From NCBI RefSeq assembly GCF_030499535.1, contig NZ_JASTLB010000001.1, forward strand, positions 930,001 to 994,000: a stretch of 64,000 nucleotides of DNA, given 5' to 3'. This document shows, one piece after another, positions 25,236 through 33,842 of the stretch. Source of the stretch: Streptomyces sp. TG1A-8 (lineage in GTDB: Bacteria > Actinomycetota > Actinomycetes > Streptomycetales > Streptomycetaceae). The notes under the pieces are model-generated. The model worked only from the letters and a program-made list of their open reading frames with translations, had not been told where the DNA came from and made no database searches. Numbering within the stretch: position 1 is the first letter of the stretch; each line of letters begins with the position of its first letter. Both the position numbers and the translations under genes were made by a program.

Positions 25236-26680
25236 GCACGGGAACCAGGGCGTACGCCGCCGTCGACCTGGGCGCCTCCAGCGGGCGGGTGATGGTCGGC
25301 CGGGTCGGCCCCGGCCTGCTGGAGCTGCGCGAGGCGCACCGGTTCCCGAACCGGCCGGTGCGGCTGCCCGAGGGCCTGCGCTGGGACGTCCTCGGCCTGT
25401 ACGCGGGGGTCCTGGAGGGACTGCGCGCGGCGGGCCCGGTGGACTCCGTGGGCGTCGACAGCTGGGCCGTGGACTACGGGCTGCTGGACGCGGACGGCGC
25501 CCTGCTGGGCAACCCGGTGCACTACCGCGACGCCCGCACGGAGGGGATCGCGGAGAAGGTGTGGGCCACCGTGCCGGCCGGCGAGCTGTACGCGGCGACC
25601 GGGTTGCAGCACGCCCCGTTCAACACGCTGTACCAGCTGGTCGCGGCCCGCTCGGCCGACCAGTTCGCGCACGCGCGGCGGCTGCTGCTGATCCCCGACC
25701 TGCTGACGTACTGGCTGACGGGCGAGCAGGGCACCGAACTGACCAACGCCTCCACCACCCAGCTGATCGATCCCCGCACGCGCGACTGGTCGTACGGGGT
25801 CGCCGAGCGGCTGGGCATCGACCTCGGCCTGTTCGCGCCGCTGCGCCGCCCCGGTGATCCGGCCGGTGCGCTGCGGCCGGAGGTGCTGGCCGGGACCGGA
25901 CTCGACGGACCGGTACCGGTCACCGCGGTGGGCTCGCACGACACCGCCTCGGCGGTGGCCGCGGTCCCGGCCGGCGGCGAGCGCTTCGCCTACGTCTGCA
26001 CCGGCACCTGGTCGCTGGTGGGCCTCGAACTGGACGCGCCGGTGCTCACCGAGGAGAGCCGGGCCGCGAACTTCACCAACGAGCTGGGCCTCGACGGCAC
26101 GGTCCGCTACCTGCGCAACATCATGGGGCTGTGGCTGCTCCAGGAGTGCGTCCGGGCCTGGGGCGACCCGGACCTGGGCGCGCTGCTGCGGGAGGCGGCC
26201 GCGGCCCCGGCCCTGCGGTCGGTGGTGGACGCCGGCAGCGAGGCGTTCCTCGCACCGGGCCGGATGCCGGAACGGATCGCCGAGGCCTGCCGGGCCTCGG
26301 GGCAGCCGGTGCCGCTCACGCGGGCCGAGACCACCCGGTGCATCCTCGACTCGCTGGCCCTGGCCCACCGACGGGCCCTCGCGGACGCGCAGCGGCTGGC
26401 CGACCGTCCGGTGGACGTCGTGTACGTGGTCGGCGGCGGCACCCGCAACGCACTGCTGTGCCAGCTGACCGCCGACGCCTGCGGACTGCCGGTGGTGGCG
26501 GGCGCCACGGAGGCGGCGGCCCTCGGCAACGTCCTGGTGCAGGCCCGCGCGCACGGCCTGGCCGGTGACCTCGCCGACATGCGCCGGCTGCTCTCCCGCA
26601 CCCAGCCGCTGACCCGGTACGCGCCCCGGGGCGGCACCGCGCCCTGGCGCGCGGCGGAGGAACGGCTCGGCGCGCGGTGA
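25232..26680 (+). CDS. rhaB: Rhamnulokinase
   Basis: A 482-residue FGGY carbohydrate kinase that phosphorylates L-rhamnulose at C1 with ATP. The N-terminal phosphate loop is VDLGASSGRVMVG. DSWAVDYGLLD and VGSHDTASAVAAVP are typical of rhamnulokinases, and the second ATP-binding segment is VVGGGTRNALLCQL. The ATG at 25232 overlaps the TGA of the aldolase fusion gene, so translation is coupled and the three catabolic genes form one operon. Confidence 0.94.
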   Translation: MSTGTRAYAAVDLGASSGRVMVGRVGPGLLELREAHRFPNRPVRLPEGLRWDVLGLYAGVLEGLRAAGPVDSVGVDSWAVDYGLLDADGALLGNPVHYRDARTEGIAEKVWATVPAGELYAATGLQHAPFNTLYQLVAARSADQFAHARRLLLIPDLLTYWLTGEQGTELTNASTTQLIDPRTRDWSYGVAERLGIDLGLFAPLRRPGDPAGALRPEVLAGTGLDGPVPVTAVGSHDTASAVAAVPAGGERFAYVCTGTWSLVGLELDAPVLTEESRAANFTNELGLDGTVRYLRNIMGLWLLQECVRAWGDPDLGALLREAAAAPALRSVVDAGSEAFLAPGRMPERIAEACRASGQPVPLTRAETTRCILDSLALAHRRALADAQRLADRPVDVVYVVGGGTRNALLCQLTADACGLPVVAGATEAAALGNVLVQARAHGLAGDLADMRRLLSRTQPLTRYAPRGGTAPWRAAEERLGAR

Positions 26681-26699
26681 GCGGCCCCCTCCCGCCTGC

Positions 26700-26717
26700 G
26701 CGGGCGGCTCCGCCCGC
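26700..26717. terminator. Stem-loop after rhaB
   Basis: GCGGGCG at 26700-26706 pairs with CGCCCGC at 26711-26717 around a 4-base loop, 20 bases past the kinase stop. No T-run follows, as is common in this genus. It may be leaky, allowing some readthrough into lutA. Confidence 0.5.
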
Positions 26718-26831
26718 CCGCGTGGCCCGGCGCGCGTGCCGCACTAGGCTCGACTCCGCGAAGGTGCCCCCGCCCCCGTCCGCCCCCCACCCCGCCCCCA
26801 CCCGCCCGACGACCGACCCCGAGGAGCCGCG

Positions 26832-27587
26832 ATGCGTGTCGCCCTGTTCCTGACCTGTGTCAACGACACGCTCTATCCGGACACCGGCCGCGCCGTGGTG
26901 CGCCTGCTGACGCGGCTGGGCGTCGAGGTCGACTTCCCGATGGCCCAGACCTGCTGCGGACAGGCGCACTACAACACCGGCTACCGGCACCAGAGCGAGC
27001 CGCTGGCCCGGCACTTCGCCGAGGTCTTCGCCCCGTACGAGGCGATCGTGACCCCGTCCGGGTCGTGCGGGGCGATGGTGCGCGAGCTGTACCCGCGCCT
27101 GGGCGAGCGGGCCCGGGCCGAGGGACGCGGGGACACCCTGGCGGCCGTCCTGGCCCCGGTGGTGCCCAAGACGTACGAGCTGACCGAGTTCCTCGTCGAC
27201 GTGCTCGGGGTGACGGACGTGGGCGCCCACTACCCGCACAAGGTGACCTACCACCCCACCTGCCACGGCCTGCGGGGCCTCGGCCTCGGCGACCGCCCGC
27301 GCCGGCTGCTGCGGGCGGTCCGGGGGCTGGAGCTGGTCGAGCTGCCGGGCGCGGAGGAGTGCTGCGGCTTCGGCGGCACGTTCGCGGTGAAGAACGCCGA
27401 CGTCTCGGCGGCGATGGGCGCGGACAAGGTGCGCAACGCGCGGTCCACGGGCGCCGAGGTGCTGTGCGCGGCCGACAACTCCTGCCTGATGCACATCGGC
27501 GGCACGATGAGCCGGCTGCGGACGGACCTGCGGCCGGTGCACATCGCGGAGATCCTGGCGAGCACGGAGGAGGACCCGGCGGCATGA
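26832..27587 (+). CDS. lutA: L-lactate utilisation protein LutA, (Fe-S)-binding
   Basis: A 251-residue protein with two cysteine-rich CCG domains: TCCGQAHYN in the first half (with GSCG after it) and ECCGFGGTF in the second, plus NSCLMHIGG at the end. LutA is one of three subunits of the iron-sulfur L-lactate dehydrogenase system (LutABC/YkgEFG) that oxidises lactate to pyruvate. GAGGAGCC precedes the ATG at 26832. It starts about 150 bases after the rhamnulokinase gene, and the ATGA overlap with lutB indicates coupling. Confidence 0.94.
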   Translation: MRVALFLTCVNDTLYPDTGRAVVRLLTRLGVEVDFPMAQTCCGQAHYNTGYRHQSEPLARHFAEVFAPYEAIVTPSGSCGAMVRELYPRLGERARAEGRGDTLAAVLAPVVPKTYELTEFLVDVLGVTDVGAHYPHKVTYHPTCHGLRGLGLGDRPRRLLRAVRGLELVELPGAEECCGFGGTFAVKNADVSAAMGADKVRNARSTGAEVLCAADNSCLMHIGGTMSRLRTDLRPVHIAEILASTEEDPAA

Positions 27588-29059
27588 GCACCACGTTCGT
27601 CGGCATGCCCGGGTTCCCGCAGGCGGCGCGCGAGGCCGTCGGCAACCCGGTCCTGCGCGGCAATCTGCGGCACGCCACGCACACCATCCGGGCCAAGCGG
27701 GCCAAGGCGGTCGCCGAGGTGTCCGACTGGGCCGAGCTGCGGGAGGCGGGCAAGCGGATCAAGGACCACACCCTGCGTCACCTCAACCGCTACCTGGAGC
27801 AGCTGGAGGAGTCCGTCACCGCCGCCGGCGGCACCGTCCACTGGGCGGCCGACGCCGACGAGGCCAACCGGATCGTCACCCGGCTGGTCAAGGAGACCGG
27901 CGAGAGGGAGGTCGTCAAGGTCAAGTCGATGGCCACGCAGGAGATCGGGCTCAACGAGGCCCTCGAGGCGGAGGGCATCCGCGCCTACGAGACCGATCTC
28001 GCCGAACTGATCGTGCAGCTGGGCAGGGACCGGCCCTCGCACATCCTGGTCCCGGCCATCCACCGCAACCGGGGCGAGATCCGGGACGTCTTCCGCACCG
28101 AGATGGGCCGGTGGGGCCGGCCGGCTCCCGAGGGACTGGGCGACACGCCCGCCGAACTCGCCGAGGCGGCCCGCCTGCACCTGCGGGAGAAGTTCCTGCG
28201 GGCCCGGGTCGGCATCTCCGGCGCCAACTTCATGGTCGCCGAGACCGGCACGCTGGTGGTCGTGGAGTCCGAGGGCAACGGGCGGATGTGCCTGACCCTG
28301 CCGGAGACGCTGATCTCGGTCGTCGGGATCGAGAAGGTGGTGCCGGCCTGGCAGGACCTGGAGGTCTTCCTGCAGACGCTGCCGCGCTCCTCGACGGCCG
28401 AGCGGATGAACCCGTACACGTCGATGTGGACCGGCACCGCCGACGACGACGGTCCGCGCGCGTTCCACCTGGTCCTGCTGGACAACGGCCGCACCGACAC
28501 CCTCGCCGACGAGGTCGGCCGCCAGGCGCTGCGCTGCATCCGCTGCTCGGCCTGCCTGAACGTGTGCCCGGTGTACGAGCGGGCGGGCGGGCACGCCTAC
28601 GGCTCGGTCTACCCGGGCCCGATCGGCGCCATCCTCAGCCCCCAGCTGCGGGGCACGGCGAGCGCGATCGACGCCTCCCTGCCGTACGCGTCCTCGCTGT
28701 GCGGGGCGTGCTACGAGGTGTGCCCGGTGGCGATCGACATCCCCGAGGTGCTGGTGCACCTGCGGGAGCGGGTCGTTCAGGGCGGTCCGGCGGTCCGGGA
28801 GGGCAACAAGGTGGTGCTGAAGCCGGCCCGGGGGCACGCGGCCGAGCGGGCGGCGATGCGGGCGGCCCGCTGGGCGCTGGCCCGCCCGGGCGCGCTGCGC
28901 GCGGGGCAGCGGCTCGCCTCGCGCACCCGCCGGCTGCACCCGCGCACCCTGCCGGGCCCCGGCCGGGCGTGGAGCGGGACCCGGGACCTGCCGGCCGTGC
29001 CGGCGGAGCCGTTCCGGGACTGGTGGCAGCGTACGCACGGGGGGAAGGACGCCACATGA
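27584..29059 (+). CDS. lutB: L-lactate utilisation protein LutB, LUD domain and two 4Fe-4S clusters
   Basis: A 491-residue subunit. The N-terminal LUD domain spans about residues 60-290 (MATQEIGLNEALE, VVVESEGNGRMC). Two 4Fe-4S motifs follow: CIRCSACLNVCPVY and CGACYEVCPVAIDIP. A variable C-terminal extension ends FRDWWQRT. The ATG at 27584 overlaps the lutA stop, and its own TGA overlaps the lutC start. It probably passes electrons from lactate to the quinone pool together with LutA and LutC. Confidence 0.94.
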   Translation: MSTTFVGMPGFPQAAREAVGNPVLRGNLRHATHTIRAKRAKAVAEVSDWAELREAGKRIKDHTLRHLNRYLEQLEESVTAAGGTVHWAADADEANRIVTRLVKETGEREVVKVKSMATQEIGLNEALEAEGIRAYETDLAELIVQLGRDRPSHILVPAIHRNRGEIRDVFRTEMGRWGRPAPEGLGDTPAELAEAARLHLREKFLRARVGISGANFMVAETGTLVVVESEGNGRMCLTLPETLISVVGIEKVVPAWQDLEVFLQTLPRSSTAERMNPYTSMWTGTADDDGPRAFHLVLLDNGRTDTLADEVGRQALRCIRCSACLNVCPVYERAGGHAYGSVYPGPIGAILSPQLRGTASAIDASLPYASSLCGACYEVCPVAIDIPEVLVHLRERVVQGGPAVREGNKVVLKPARGHAAERAAMRAARWALARPGALRAGQRLASRTRRLHPRTLPGPGRAWSGTRDLPAVPAEPFRDWWQRTHGGKDAT

Positions 29060-29697
29060 GCAGCAGGGAACGGATCCTGGGCCGGGTGCGGCGCGCCCTC
29101 GCGGACGTGCCGCGGGACGACCGGCCCTACGCGCAGGCGGTGGGCCGGGACTACCTGCGCGAGCACGGCGGCCGTACGGCCGGGCAGAACGTGGACCTGC
29201 TGGCCGAGAACCTGGCGGACTACCGGGCCGTCGTGCACCGCTGCGCACGGGCCGAACTGCCTTCCCTCATCGCCCGCCTGCTGGCGCGGCGCGGGGCGGG
29301 CACGGTGCTCGTGCCGCCGGGAGCGGCATCGCGGTGGTTGGCGGAGGCGGACGTGGTGCGGGTCGCCGACCGGCCCGGGAGCACCCCGGCCGAGCTGGAC
29401 CGGGTGGACAGCGTGGTCACGGGCTGTGCGGTGGCGGTCGCCGAGACCGGCACGATCGTCCTGGACGGCGGCCCGGACCAGGGCCGCCGCCGCATCAGCC
29501 TGGTGCCCGACCACCACATCTGCGTGGTGCGGGTGCCCTCCCAGGTGGTCGCCTCCGTGCCGCAGGCCCTCGCCCGCCTCTCCCCCACCCGCCCGCTGAC
29601 CTGGATCTCCGGTCCGTCGGCCACGAGCGACATCGAGCTGGACCGGGTGGAGGGCGTCCACGGGCCGCGGACGCTGGAGGTCGTGCTGGTGGACTGA
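29056..29697 (+). CDS. lutC: L-lactate utilisation protein LutC, LUD domain
   Basis: A 213-residue LUD-domain protein with VTGCAVAVAETGTIVLDGGPDQGRR-type core segments (split here as VTGCAVAVAETG and TIVLDGG), HHICVVRVPSQVV and SGPSATSDIELDRVEGVHGP. This is the signature of LutC/YkgG. The ATG at 29056 overlaps the lutB stop as ATGA. It is the last gene of the lut operon and is followed by a stem-loop. Confidence 0.93.
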   Translation: MSSRERILGRVRRALADVPRDDRPYAQAVGRDYLREHGGRTAGQNVDLLAENLADYRAVVHRCARAELPSLIARLLARRGAGTVLVPPGAASRWLAEADVVRVADRPGSTPAELDRVDSVVTGCAVAVAETGTIVLDGGPDQGRRRISLVPDHHICVVRVPSQVVASVPQALARLSPTRPLTWISGPSATSDIELDRVEGVHGPRTLEVVLVD

Positions 29698-29725
29698 CGG
29701 GCTGGGCGGGCCGCTGCCGGTGGGG

Positions 29726-29743
29726 CCCGCCGGGTCCGGCGGG
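29726..29743. terminator. Stem-loop after lutC
   Basis: CCCGCCG at 29726-29732 pairs with CGGCGGG at 29737-29743 around GGTC, 28 bases after the lutC stop. Confidence 0.5.
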
Positions 29744-29958
29744 ACCGGGCCGACCGGGGCGGTCCCCCGGGCCCGTCCCTCGCGGCACGCGGTGGGCGGG
29801 GAGCCGGAGGAGGCGGGCCGGTGCGGGCCCGTCCGCCCCGATCGCGCCACCGGGTACGGCCGGCCCGGGGCAGGGGCCGCGGACCCGGGTCACGCCGGAG
29901 GTGTCCGGGGTGCCGGACGCCGGACGCGGCCGGGCCGTGGGCACCAGCCGTGGGCACC

Positions 29959-30017
29959 GCTCGTGGTGGCCGCTCGTGGTGGCCGCTCGTGGTGGCCGCT
30001 CGTGGTGGCCGCTCGTG
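29959..30017. repeat. 13-bp tandem repeat, four and a half copies
   Basis: GCTCGTGGTGGCC occurs four times without change at 29959, 29972, 29985 and 29998, followed by the first seven bases of a fifth copy. Degenerate copies (GCACCAGCCGTGG, GCACCGCTCGTGG) precede it. There is no spacer between copies, so it is a minisatellite and not a CRISPR array. Confidence 0.9.
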
Positions 30018-30112
30018 CCCGGGTGGCCGGCCGGAACCCGGCCTCCGCCGGCCCGGTCGCCGGGAAACCGCCGAACGGACCCGGACGACCGGGTGCGGCG
30101 GCGGCAGGGGGG

Positions 30113-30131
30113 CCGGTGAGCGCGTCACCGG
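30113..30131. terminator. Stem-loop at the end of the MFS gene
   Basis: CCGGTGA at 30113-30119 and TCACCGG at 30125-30131 form a perfect 7-bp stem with a 5-base loop, 33 bases past the MFS stop on the minus strand. It could serve both convergent transcripts. Confidence 0.5.
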
Positions 30132-30164
30132 TCCCCCCTCCCGCCGCCCCGGGGCCCGCCGCGC

Positions 30165-31661
30165 CTACACGCGGCCCGTCGTCCCCCGCGCGGACACCTC
30201 CGCCGCGGGCCCGGCCGGCCCCGCGGCCGCCCCGGCCGGGAGCGGCGCGGTCCGGCGCGGGATGAACGCGGCCACGAGCAGGGCGAGGAGCGCCGCGCCG
30301 GAGCCGATGGCCATGACGACCTTGAAGCCGTTCTCGGAGGGCAGCCTTACCGTGCCGAAGGACGTGGTCATCTGGGCGAGGATCACACCCGCGACGGCAC
30401 TGGCGGTGGAGGTGCCGATGGACCGCATCAGGGTGTTGAGGCTGTTGGCGGCGGCCGTCTCGGACGGGTCCACGGCGCCCATGATGAGCGCGGGCATGGC
30501 GCCGTAGGCGAAGCCGATGCCCGCGCCGATGACGCAGGAGGCGACGAGCAGCTTCCAGACGGCGTCCATCATCACGACGCTGAGCCCGTAACCGGCGGCC
30601 ACGATCACCGCGCCGCACATCAGGGTCACCTTCGGGCCCCACTTCCTGGAGATGACGGCGGACACGGGCGCCATCGCCATCATGACCAGGCCGGTCGGGG
30701 CCATGACCAGGCCCGCGTCGAGCAGCGACTTGCCCAGTCCGTAACCGGTGGCCCGGGGCAGCTGCAGCAGCTGCGGGAGGACGAGGGACATGGCGAACAT
30801 GGAGAAGCCGAAGGCGACCGAGGCGAGGTTGGTGACCAGGACCTGCCGGCGGGCGGTGGTGCGCAGGTCCACCAGGGGCTGCTTCGCGCCGAGTTCGTAG
30901 CGGCCCCAGGCGAGCAGGGTGACGACGGCCGCCGCGAAGAGGCCCAGCGTGGTGCCGCTGCCCCAGCCCCAGTCGGCGCCCTTGGAGATGGCGAGCAGCA
31001 GGCAGACGAGGCCGGCGGCCATGCCGAGGGCGCCGGGCAGGTCGAAGCGGCCACCGGTGCGCACCGCCGACTCGGGGACCAGCAGCAGGACGAGGACGGC
31101 GGCGACGACACCGAGGCCGGCCGAGGTCCAGAAGAGCATGTGCCAGCTGAAGTGGTCGGCGATGAGCGCGGCCGCGGGCAGCCCGAGGGCGCCGCCGACA
31201 CCGAGGGAGGCGCTCATCAGCGCGGTGGCGGAGCCGAGCCGTTCGGCGGGCAGCTCGTCGCGCATGATGCTGATGCCGAGCGGGATGACGCCGGAGGCGA
31301 GGCCTTGCAGCGCCCGGCCGACGATCATCGGGGCGAGGGAGTCGCTGAGCGCGGCCGTGACCGAGCCGATGACCAGCATGGCCAGGCTGGCCAGCAGGAT
31401 CAGGCGCTTGCCGTACATGTCGCCGAGGCGGCCCATGACGGGCGTGGCGACGGCGGCCGCCAGGAGGGTGGCGGTGACCGCCCAGGCCGCGTCCGAGGCC
31501 GGGGCGTGCAGCAGGTGCGGCAGTTCGGGCACGATCGGGATGACCAGGGTCTGCATCAGCGAGACCACGATCCCGCCGAGGGCCAGCACGACGACGACGA
31601 CGTTCGGGCGTGCCGCGGCGGTCTCCCCCGTCTCGGCGGGCCGGGGTTGCGCAGGGGACAT
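30165..31661 (-). CDS. MFS drug transporter, DHA2 type (14 segments)
   Basis: A 498-residue proton-driven exporter with about 14 hydrophobic segments. Motif A is MGRLGDMYGKRLILL, and the motif-C-like region is ASLGVGGALGLPAAALIADHFSWHMLF (named here by its ends ASLGVG and HMLF). The long central loop between segments 6 and 7 is compatible with DHA2. The substrate is unknown; these often export antibiotics or toxic organics. Just upstream at 31715-31735, GTCAGTTGATTGAC and CTTAAG resemble fragments of a MarR-type operator, but no regulator gene adjoins. A GGAGGCCC-type site precedes the ATG at 31661. Confidence 0.9.
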   Translation of the reverse strand: MSPAQPRPAETGETAAARPNVVVVVLALGGIVVSLMQTLVIPIVPELPHLLHAPASDAAWAVTATLLAAAVATPVMGRLGDMYGKRLILLASLAMLVIGSVTAALSDSLAPMIVGRALQGLASGVIPLGISIMRDELPAERLGSATALMSASLGVGGALGLPAAALIADHFSWHMLFWTSAGLGVVAAVLVLLLVPESAVRTGGRFDLPGALGMAAGLVCLLLAISKGADWGWGSGTTLGLFAAAVVTLLAWGRYELGAKQPLVDLRTTARRQVLVTNLASVAFGFSMFAMSLVLPQLLQLPRATGYGLGKSLLDAGLVMAPTGLVMMAMAPVSAVISRKWGPKVTLMCGAVIVAAGYGLSVVMMDAVWKLLVASCVIGAGIGFAYGAMPALIMGAVDPSETAAANSLNTLMRSIGTSTASAVAGVILAQMTTSFGTVRLPSENGFKVVMAIGSGAALLALLVAAFIPRRTAPLPAGAAAGPAGPAAEVSARGTTGRV

Positions 31662-31758
31662 GATCGGGCCTCCACGAAGAACACACGGTCTGACGGTCGA
31701 CCCGAATGTAGGTCAGTTGATTGACTTAAGCAAGCAGGATGGGGGCGGCCCCGCCCCT

Positions 31759-31787
31759 CCGGTCCGGGGCCCGGGGCCCCGGACCGG
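31759..31787. terminator. 13-bp perfect stem-loop upstream of the pirin remnant
   Basis: 31759-31771 (CCGGTCCGGGGCC) pairs fully with 31775-31787 around a 3-base loop. It stands between the MFS start and the pirin remnant, close to where the missing part of the pirin gene should be. It may be a terminator left by the rearrangement. Confidence 0.45.
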
Positions 31788-31871
31788 ACCCCGGACGGGT
31801 GTGCGGGGAGGACCGCGGCCGGCCCCCCCGCGGCCGGACCCGTTCGGCAGCGGCGGCGGGCGGCCGCTAGG

Positions 31872-32294
31872 TTGTCCGGCACGACGTTCACCCCGATCGT
31901 CGGCGCCGACCTCGCGCTCGCCCGCGGCACCGAGACCCGGCTGCCCCTCGAACCCGATTTCGAGTACGGCGTGCTGGCCATGTCCGGCGAGGTGCACGTG
32001 GACGGCGTACCGGTGCTGCCGGGCTCGATGCTCTACCTCGGCTGCGGCCGGGACGAGCTCCCGCTGCGCGTCGAGTCGGACGCCGGGATCATGCTGCTGG
32101 GCGGCGAACCGTTCGCCGAGGAACTGCTCGTGTGGTGGAACTTCGTCGCCCGCTCCCAGGAGGAGATCGTCCGGGCGCGCGAGGACTGGATGCGGGGGAG
32201 CCGTTTCGGCAGGGTCGAGGGCTACGACGGGGCCCCGCTGCCCGCACCGGAACTGCCGCCCGTGCCCCTGAAGCCGCGGGGAAGGGTGCGCTGA
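31872..32294 (+). pseudogene. Pirin family protein, C-terminal remnant
   Basis: 140 residues from a possible TTG at 31872. They match the C-terminal cupin domain of actinobacterial pirins (FTPIVGADLALARGTE, FEYGVLAMSGEVHVDG, GIMLLGGEPFAEELLVWWNF, EEIVRAREDWM, ending PLKPRGRVR). The N-terminal cupin with the metal-binding histidines, about 180 residues, is absent, and no ribosome-binding site is visible. The homology begins abruptly after a GC-rich stretch with a long hairpin. I read it as a decayed gene left by a deletion. A minimal single-cupin protein is the less likely alternative. Confidence 0.72.
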
Positions 32295-32792
32295 CCTCCG
32301 GAACCCGGACGTCCGGCCCACTGCGGCGGGGCCGCCCGGGGAGCGTCAGGACCGCCGCGGCGCGTCGCCGTCGCGTTCGGCGACGGCGGCGGCGGGGTGC
32401 CTTCGGACCGTCCCCGTCAACGGGTGCTCGGCGCCCAGGACGCGCGCGGCGGGGGCACCCGTGCCAAGCTCGGAACGGGCGGTGAGCGGCCGGCCGCGGC
32501 GCGGCCGCGGGACCGGGCGGCAGGAAGGTGAAACCACCGTGACGGTGTCTCACGAGGACGGGGCGGCCCGGCCCGCGGCGCGCGGTGAGCGCGCCCGGCA
32601 GGCGTCCCCCGGTCCCCTCCGCGGGCGAGGGGTTCCGGCCCGGGGCGTTTCCCGGCCGCCGGTCGTTCCCGCCCGGCGGGACCGCCCTGCACGGCCTCCC
32701 GGCGCTCCTGGCCGCGGGTGTCCCCCTGACGTTCCGTTTCCGTCCCGGCACGGCGGAGGAGTCGGACGGCGCGCGAGCGAGGAGGTTCGCAC
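32295..32792. other. 498-base gap before the formate dehydrogenase operon, with a weak small ORF
   Basis: A perfect 9-bp stem-loop lies at 32366-32388 (CGCCGTCGC, loop GTTCG), a plausible terminator for the pirin remnant. A GTG at 32539 with GGAAGG upstream opens an 85-codon frame whose stop overlaps the next ATG as ATGA. However, its product is basic, proline/arginine-rich and without a core, and codon third positions become AT-richer toward its end. A second frame from 32585 has better third-position GC. I cannot decide whether either is real. Confidence 0.35.
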
Positions 32793-33842
32793 ATGACGGA
32801 TGACACCGCCGCGCGAGCGGCCGGGGCGGACGGGACCGCGGTGCGGGGCGACCGGCCGTCCGGCCCGCAGCCCGACGTGGCGCGGGCGGCCGGGTACACC
32901 GACGCCCCGCCCCGCATGGGTTTCTTCACGGACACCTCGGTGTGCATCGGCTGCAAGGCGTGCGAGGTGGCCTGCAAGGAATGGAACGCGGTGCCGGAGG
33001 GCGGCCTGGAACTGACCGGCATGTCCTACGACAACACCCAGGGGCTGGGCGCCAGCACGTGGCGGCACGTGGCGTTCATCGAGCAGCGCAAGCCGCTGGG
33101 CGGGCAGGAACCCGGGGTCGGGCACGAGGACGTCGACGTGTTCGCCGCCGCCCGCGGTCTGGGCGCCTCCCCCGCCTCCCCCGGCCCGGGGGCGACGACG
33201 CCCGTACCGGGCGGCGCGCCGGCGCCCGCCGCGCCCGCCGGGGAGGTCTCCCCGCTCGCGCCCGACGGGCGCACCGAGCTGCGCTGGCTGATGTCCTCCG
33301 ACGTCTGCAAGCACTGCACCCACGCCGCCTGCCTGGACGTGTGCCCGACCGGCTCGCTGTTCCGCACGGAGTTCGGCACGGTCGTCGTCCAGGAGGACGT
33401 CTGCAACGGCTGCGGCTACTGCGTGCCCGCCTGCCCGTACGGCGTCATCGACCAGCGCGAGGAGGACGGCAGGGCCTGGAAGTGCACCCTGTGCTACGAC
33501 CGGCTCGGCGTCGGCATGGAACCCGCCTGCGCCAAGTCCTGCCCGACCGACTCCATCCAGTTCGGCGCCCTGGACGAGCTGCGGGAGCGGGCCGCCGCCC
33601 GGGTCGCCCAGCTGCACGCGGCCGGCGTCGCGGACGCGCGCCTGTACGGCGAGGACCCGCGGGACGGCGTCGGCGGCGACGGGGCGTTCTTCCTGCTGCT
33701 CGACGAACCCGAGGTCTACGGCCTGCCCCCGGACCCGGTGGTCACCACCCGGGACCTGCCCGCCATGTGGCGGCACGCGGCGGCGGCCGCCGCCTCGCTC
33801 GCCGCGCTGGCCGCCGTCACGTTCCTCGGGAGGCCCCGGTGA
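32793..33842 (+). CDS. Formate dehydrogenase iron-sulfur (electron transfer) subunit
   Basis: A 349-residue ferredoxin-like subunit with four 4Fe-4S clusters, as in FdnH/FdoH. The cysteine groups are CIGCKACEVACKEW (about residue 51), CKHCTHAACLDVCPTG, CNGCGYCVPACPYG and CTLCYDRLG with CAKSCPTD. A Pro/Ala/Gly-rich insert of about 50 residues lies between the first and second groups. The C-terminal 25 residues are hydrophobic (AAAAAASLAALAAVTFLG), probably a membrane anchor. The start overlaps a short upstream frame. The stop overlaps the nrfD start as GTGA. Confidence 0.93.
   Translation: MTDDTAARAAGADGTAVRGDRPSGPQPDVARAAGYTDAPPRMGFFTDTSVCIGCKACEVACKEWNAVPEGGLELTGMSYDNTQGLGASTWRHVAFIEQRKPLGGQEPGVGHEDVDVFAAARGLGASPASPGPGATTPVPGGAPAPAAPAGEVSPLAPDGRTELRWLMSSDVCKHCTHAACLDVCPTGSLFRTEFGTVVVQEDVCNGCGYCVPACPYGVIDQREEDGRAWKCTLCYDRLGVGMEPACAKSCPTDSIQFGALDELRERAAARVAQLHAAGVADARLYGEDPRDGVGGDGAFFLLLDEPEVYGLPPDPVVTTRDLPAMWRHAAAAAASLAALAAVTFLGRPR

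Larger units (their letters stand above)
29698..30164. other. 467-base convergent gap after lutC
   Basis: Convergent region between lutC and the MFS gene with no credible gene on either strand. It contains stem-loops at 29726-29743 and 30113-30131 and the 13-bp minisatellite at 29959-30017. Open frames crossing it on both strands have the composition of GC-rich noise. Confidence 0.6.

Noticed and set aside
29959..30017. CRISPR array
   Set aside because: The 13-bp units abut with no spacers, and no cas genes are in the window.
29720..30265. Plus-strand open frames after lutC
   Set aside because: They cross a minisatellite and two stem-loops, have no ribosome-binding site or family resemblance, and run into the antisense of the MFS gene.
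31715..31735. MarR operator before the MFS gene
   Set aside because: GTCA-N6-TGAC and CTTAAG are present, but the dyads are incomplete and no MarR gene is near. I mention it only as a possible remnant.
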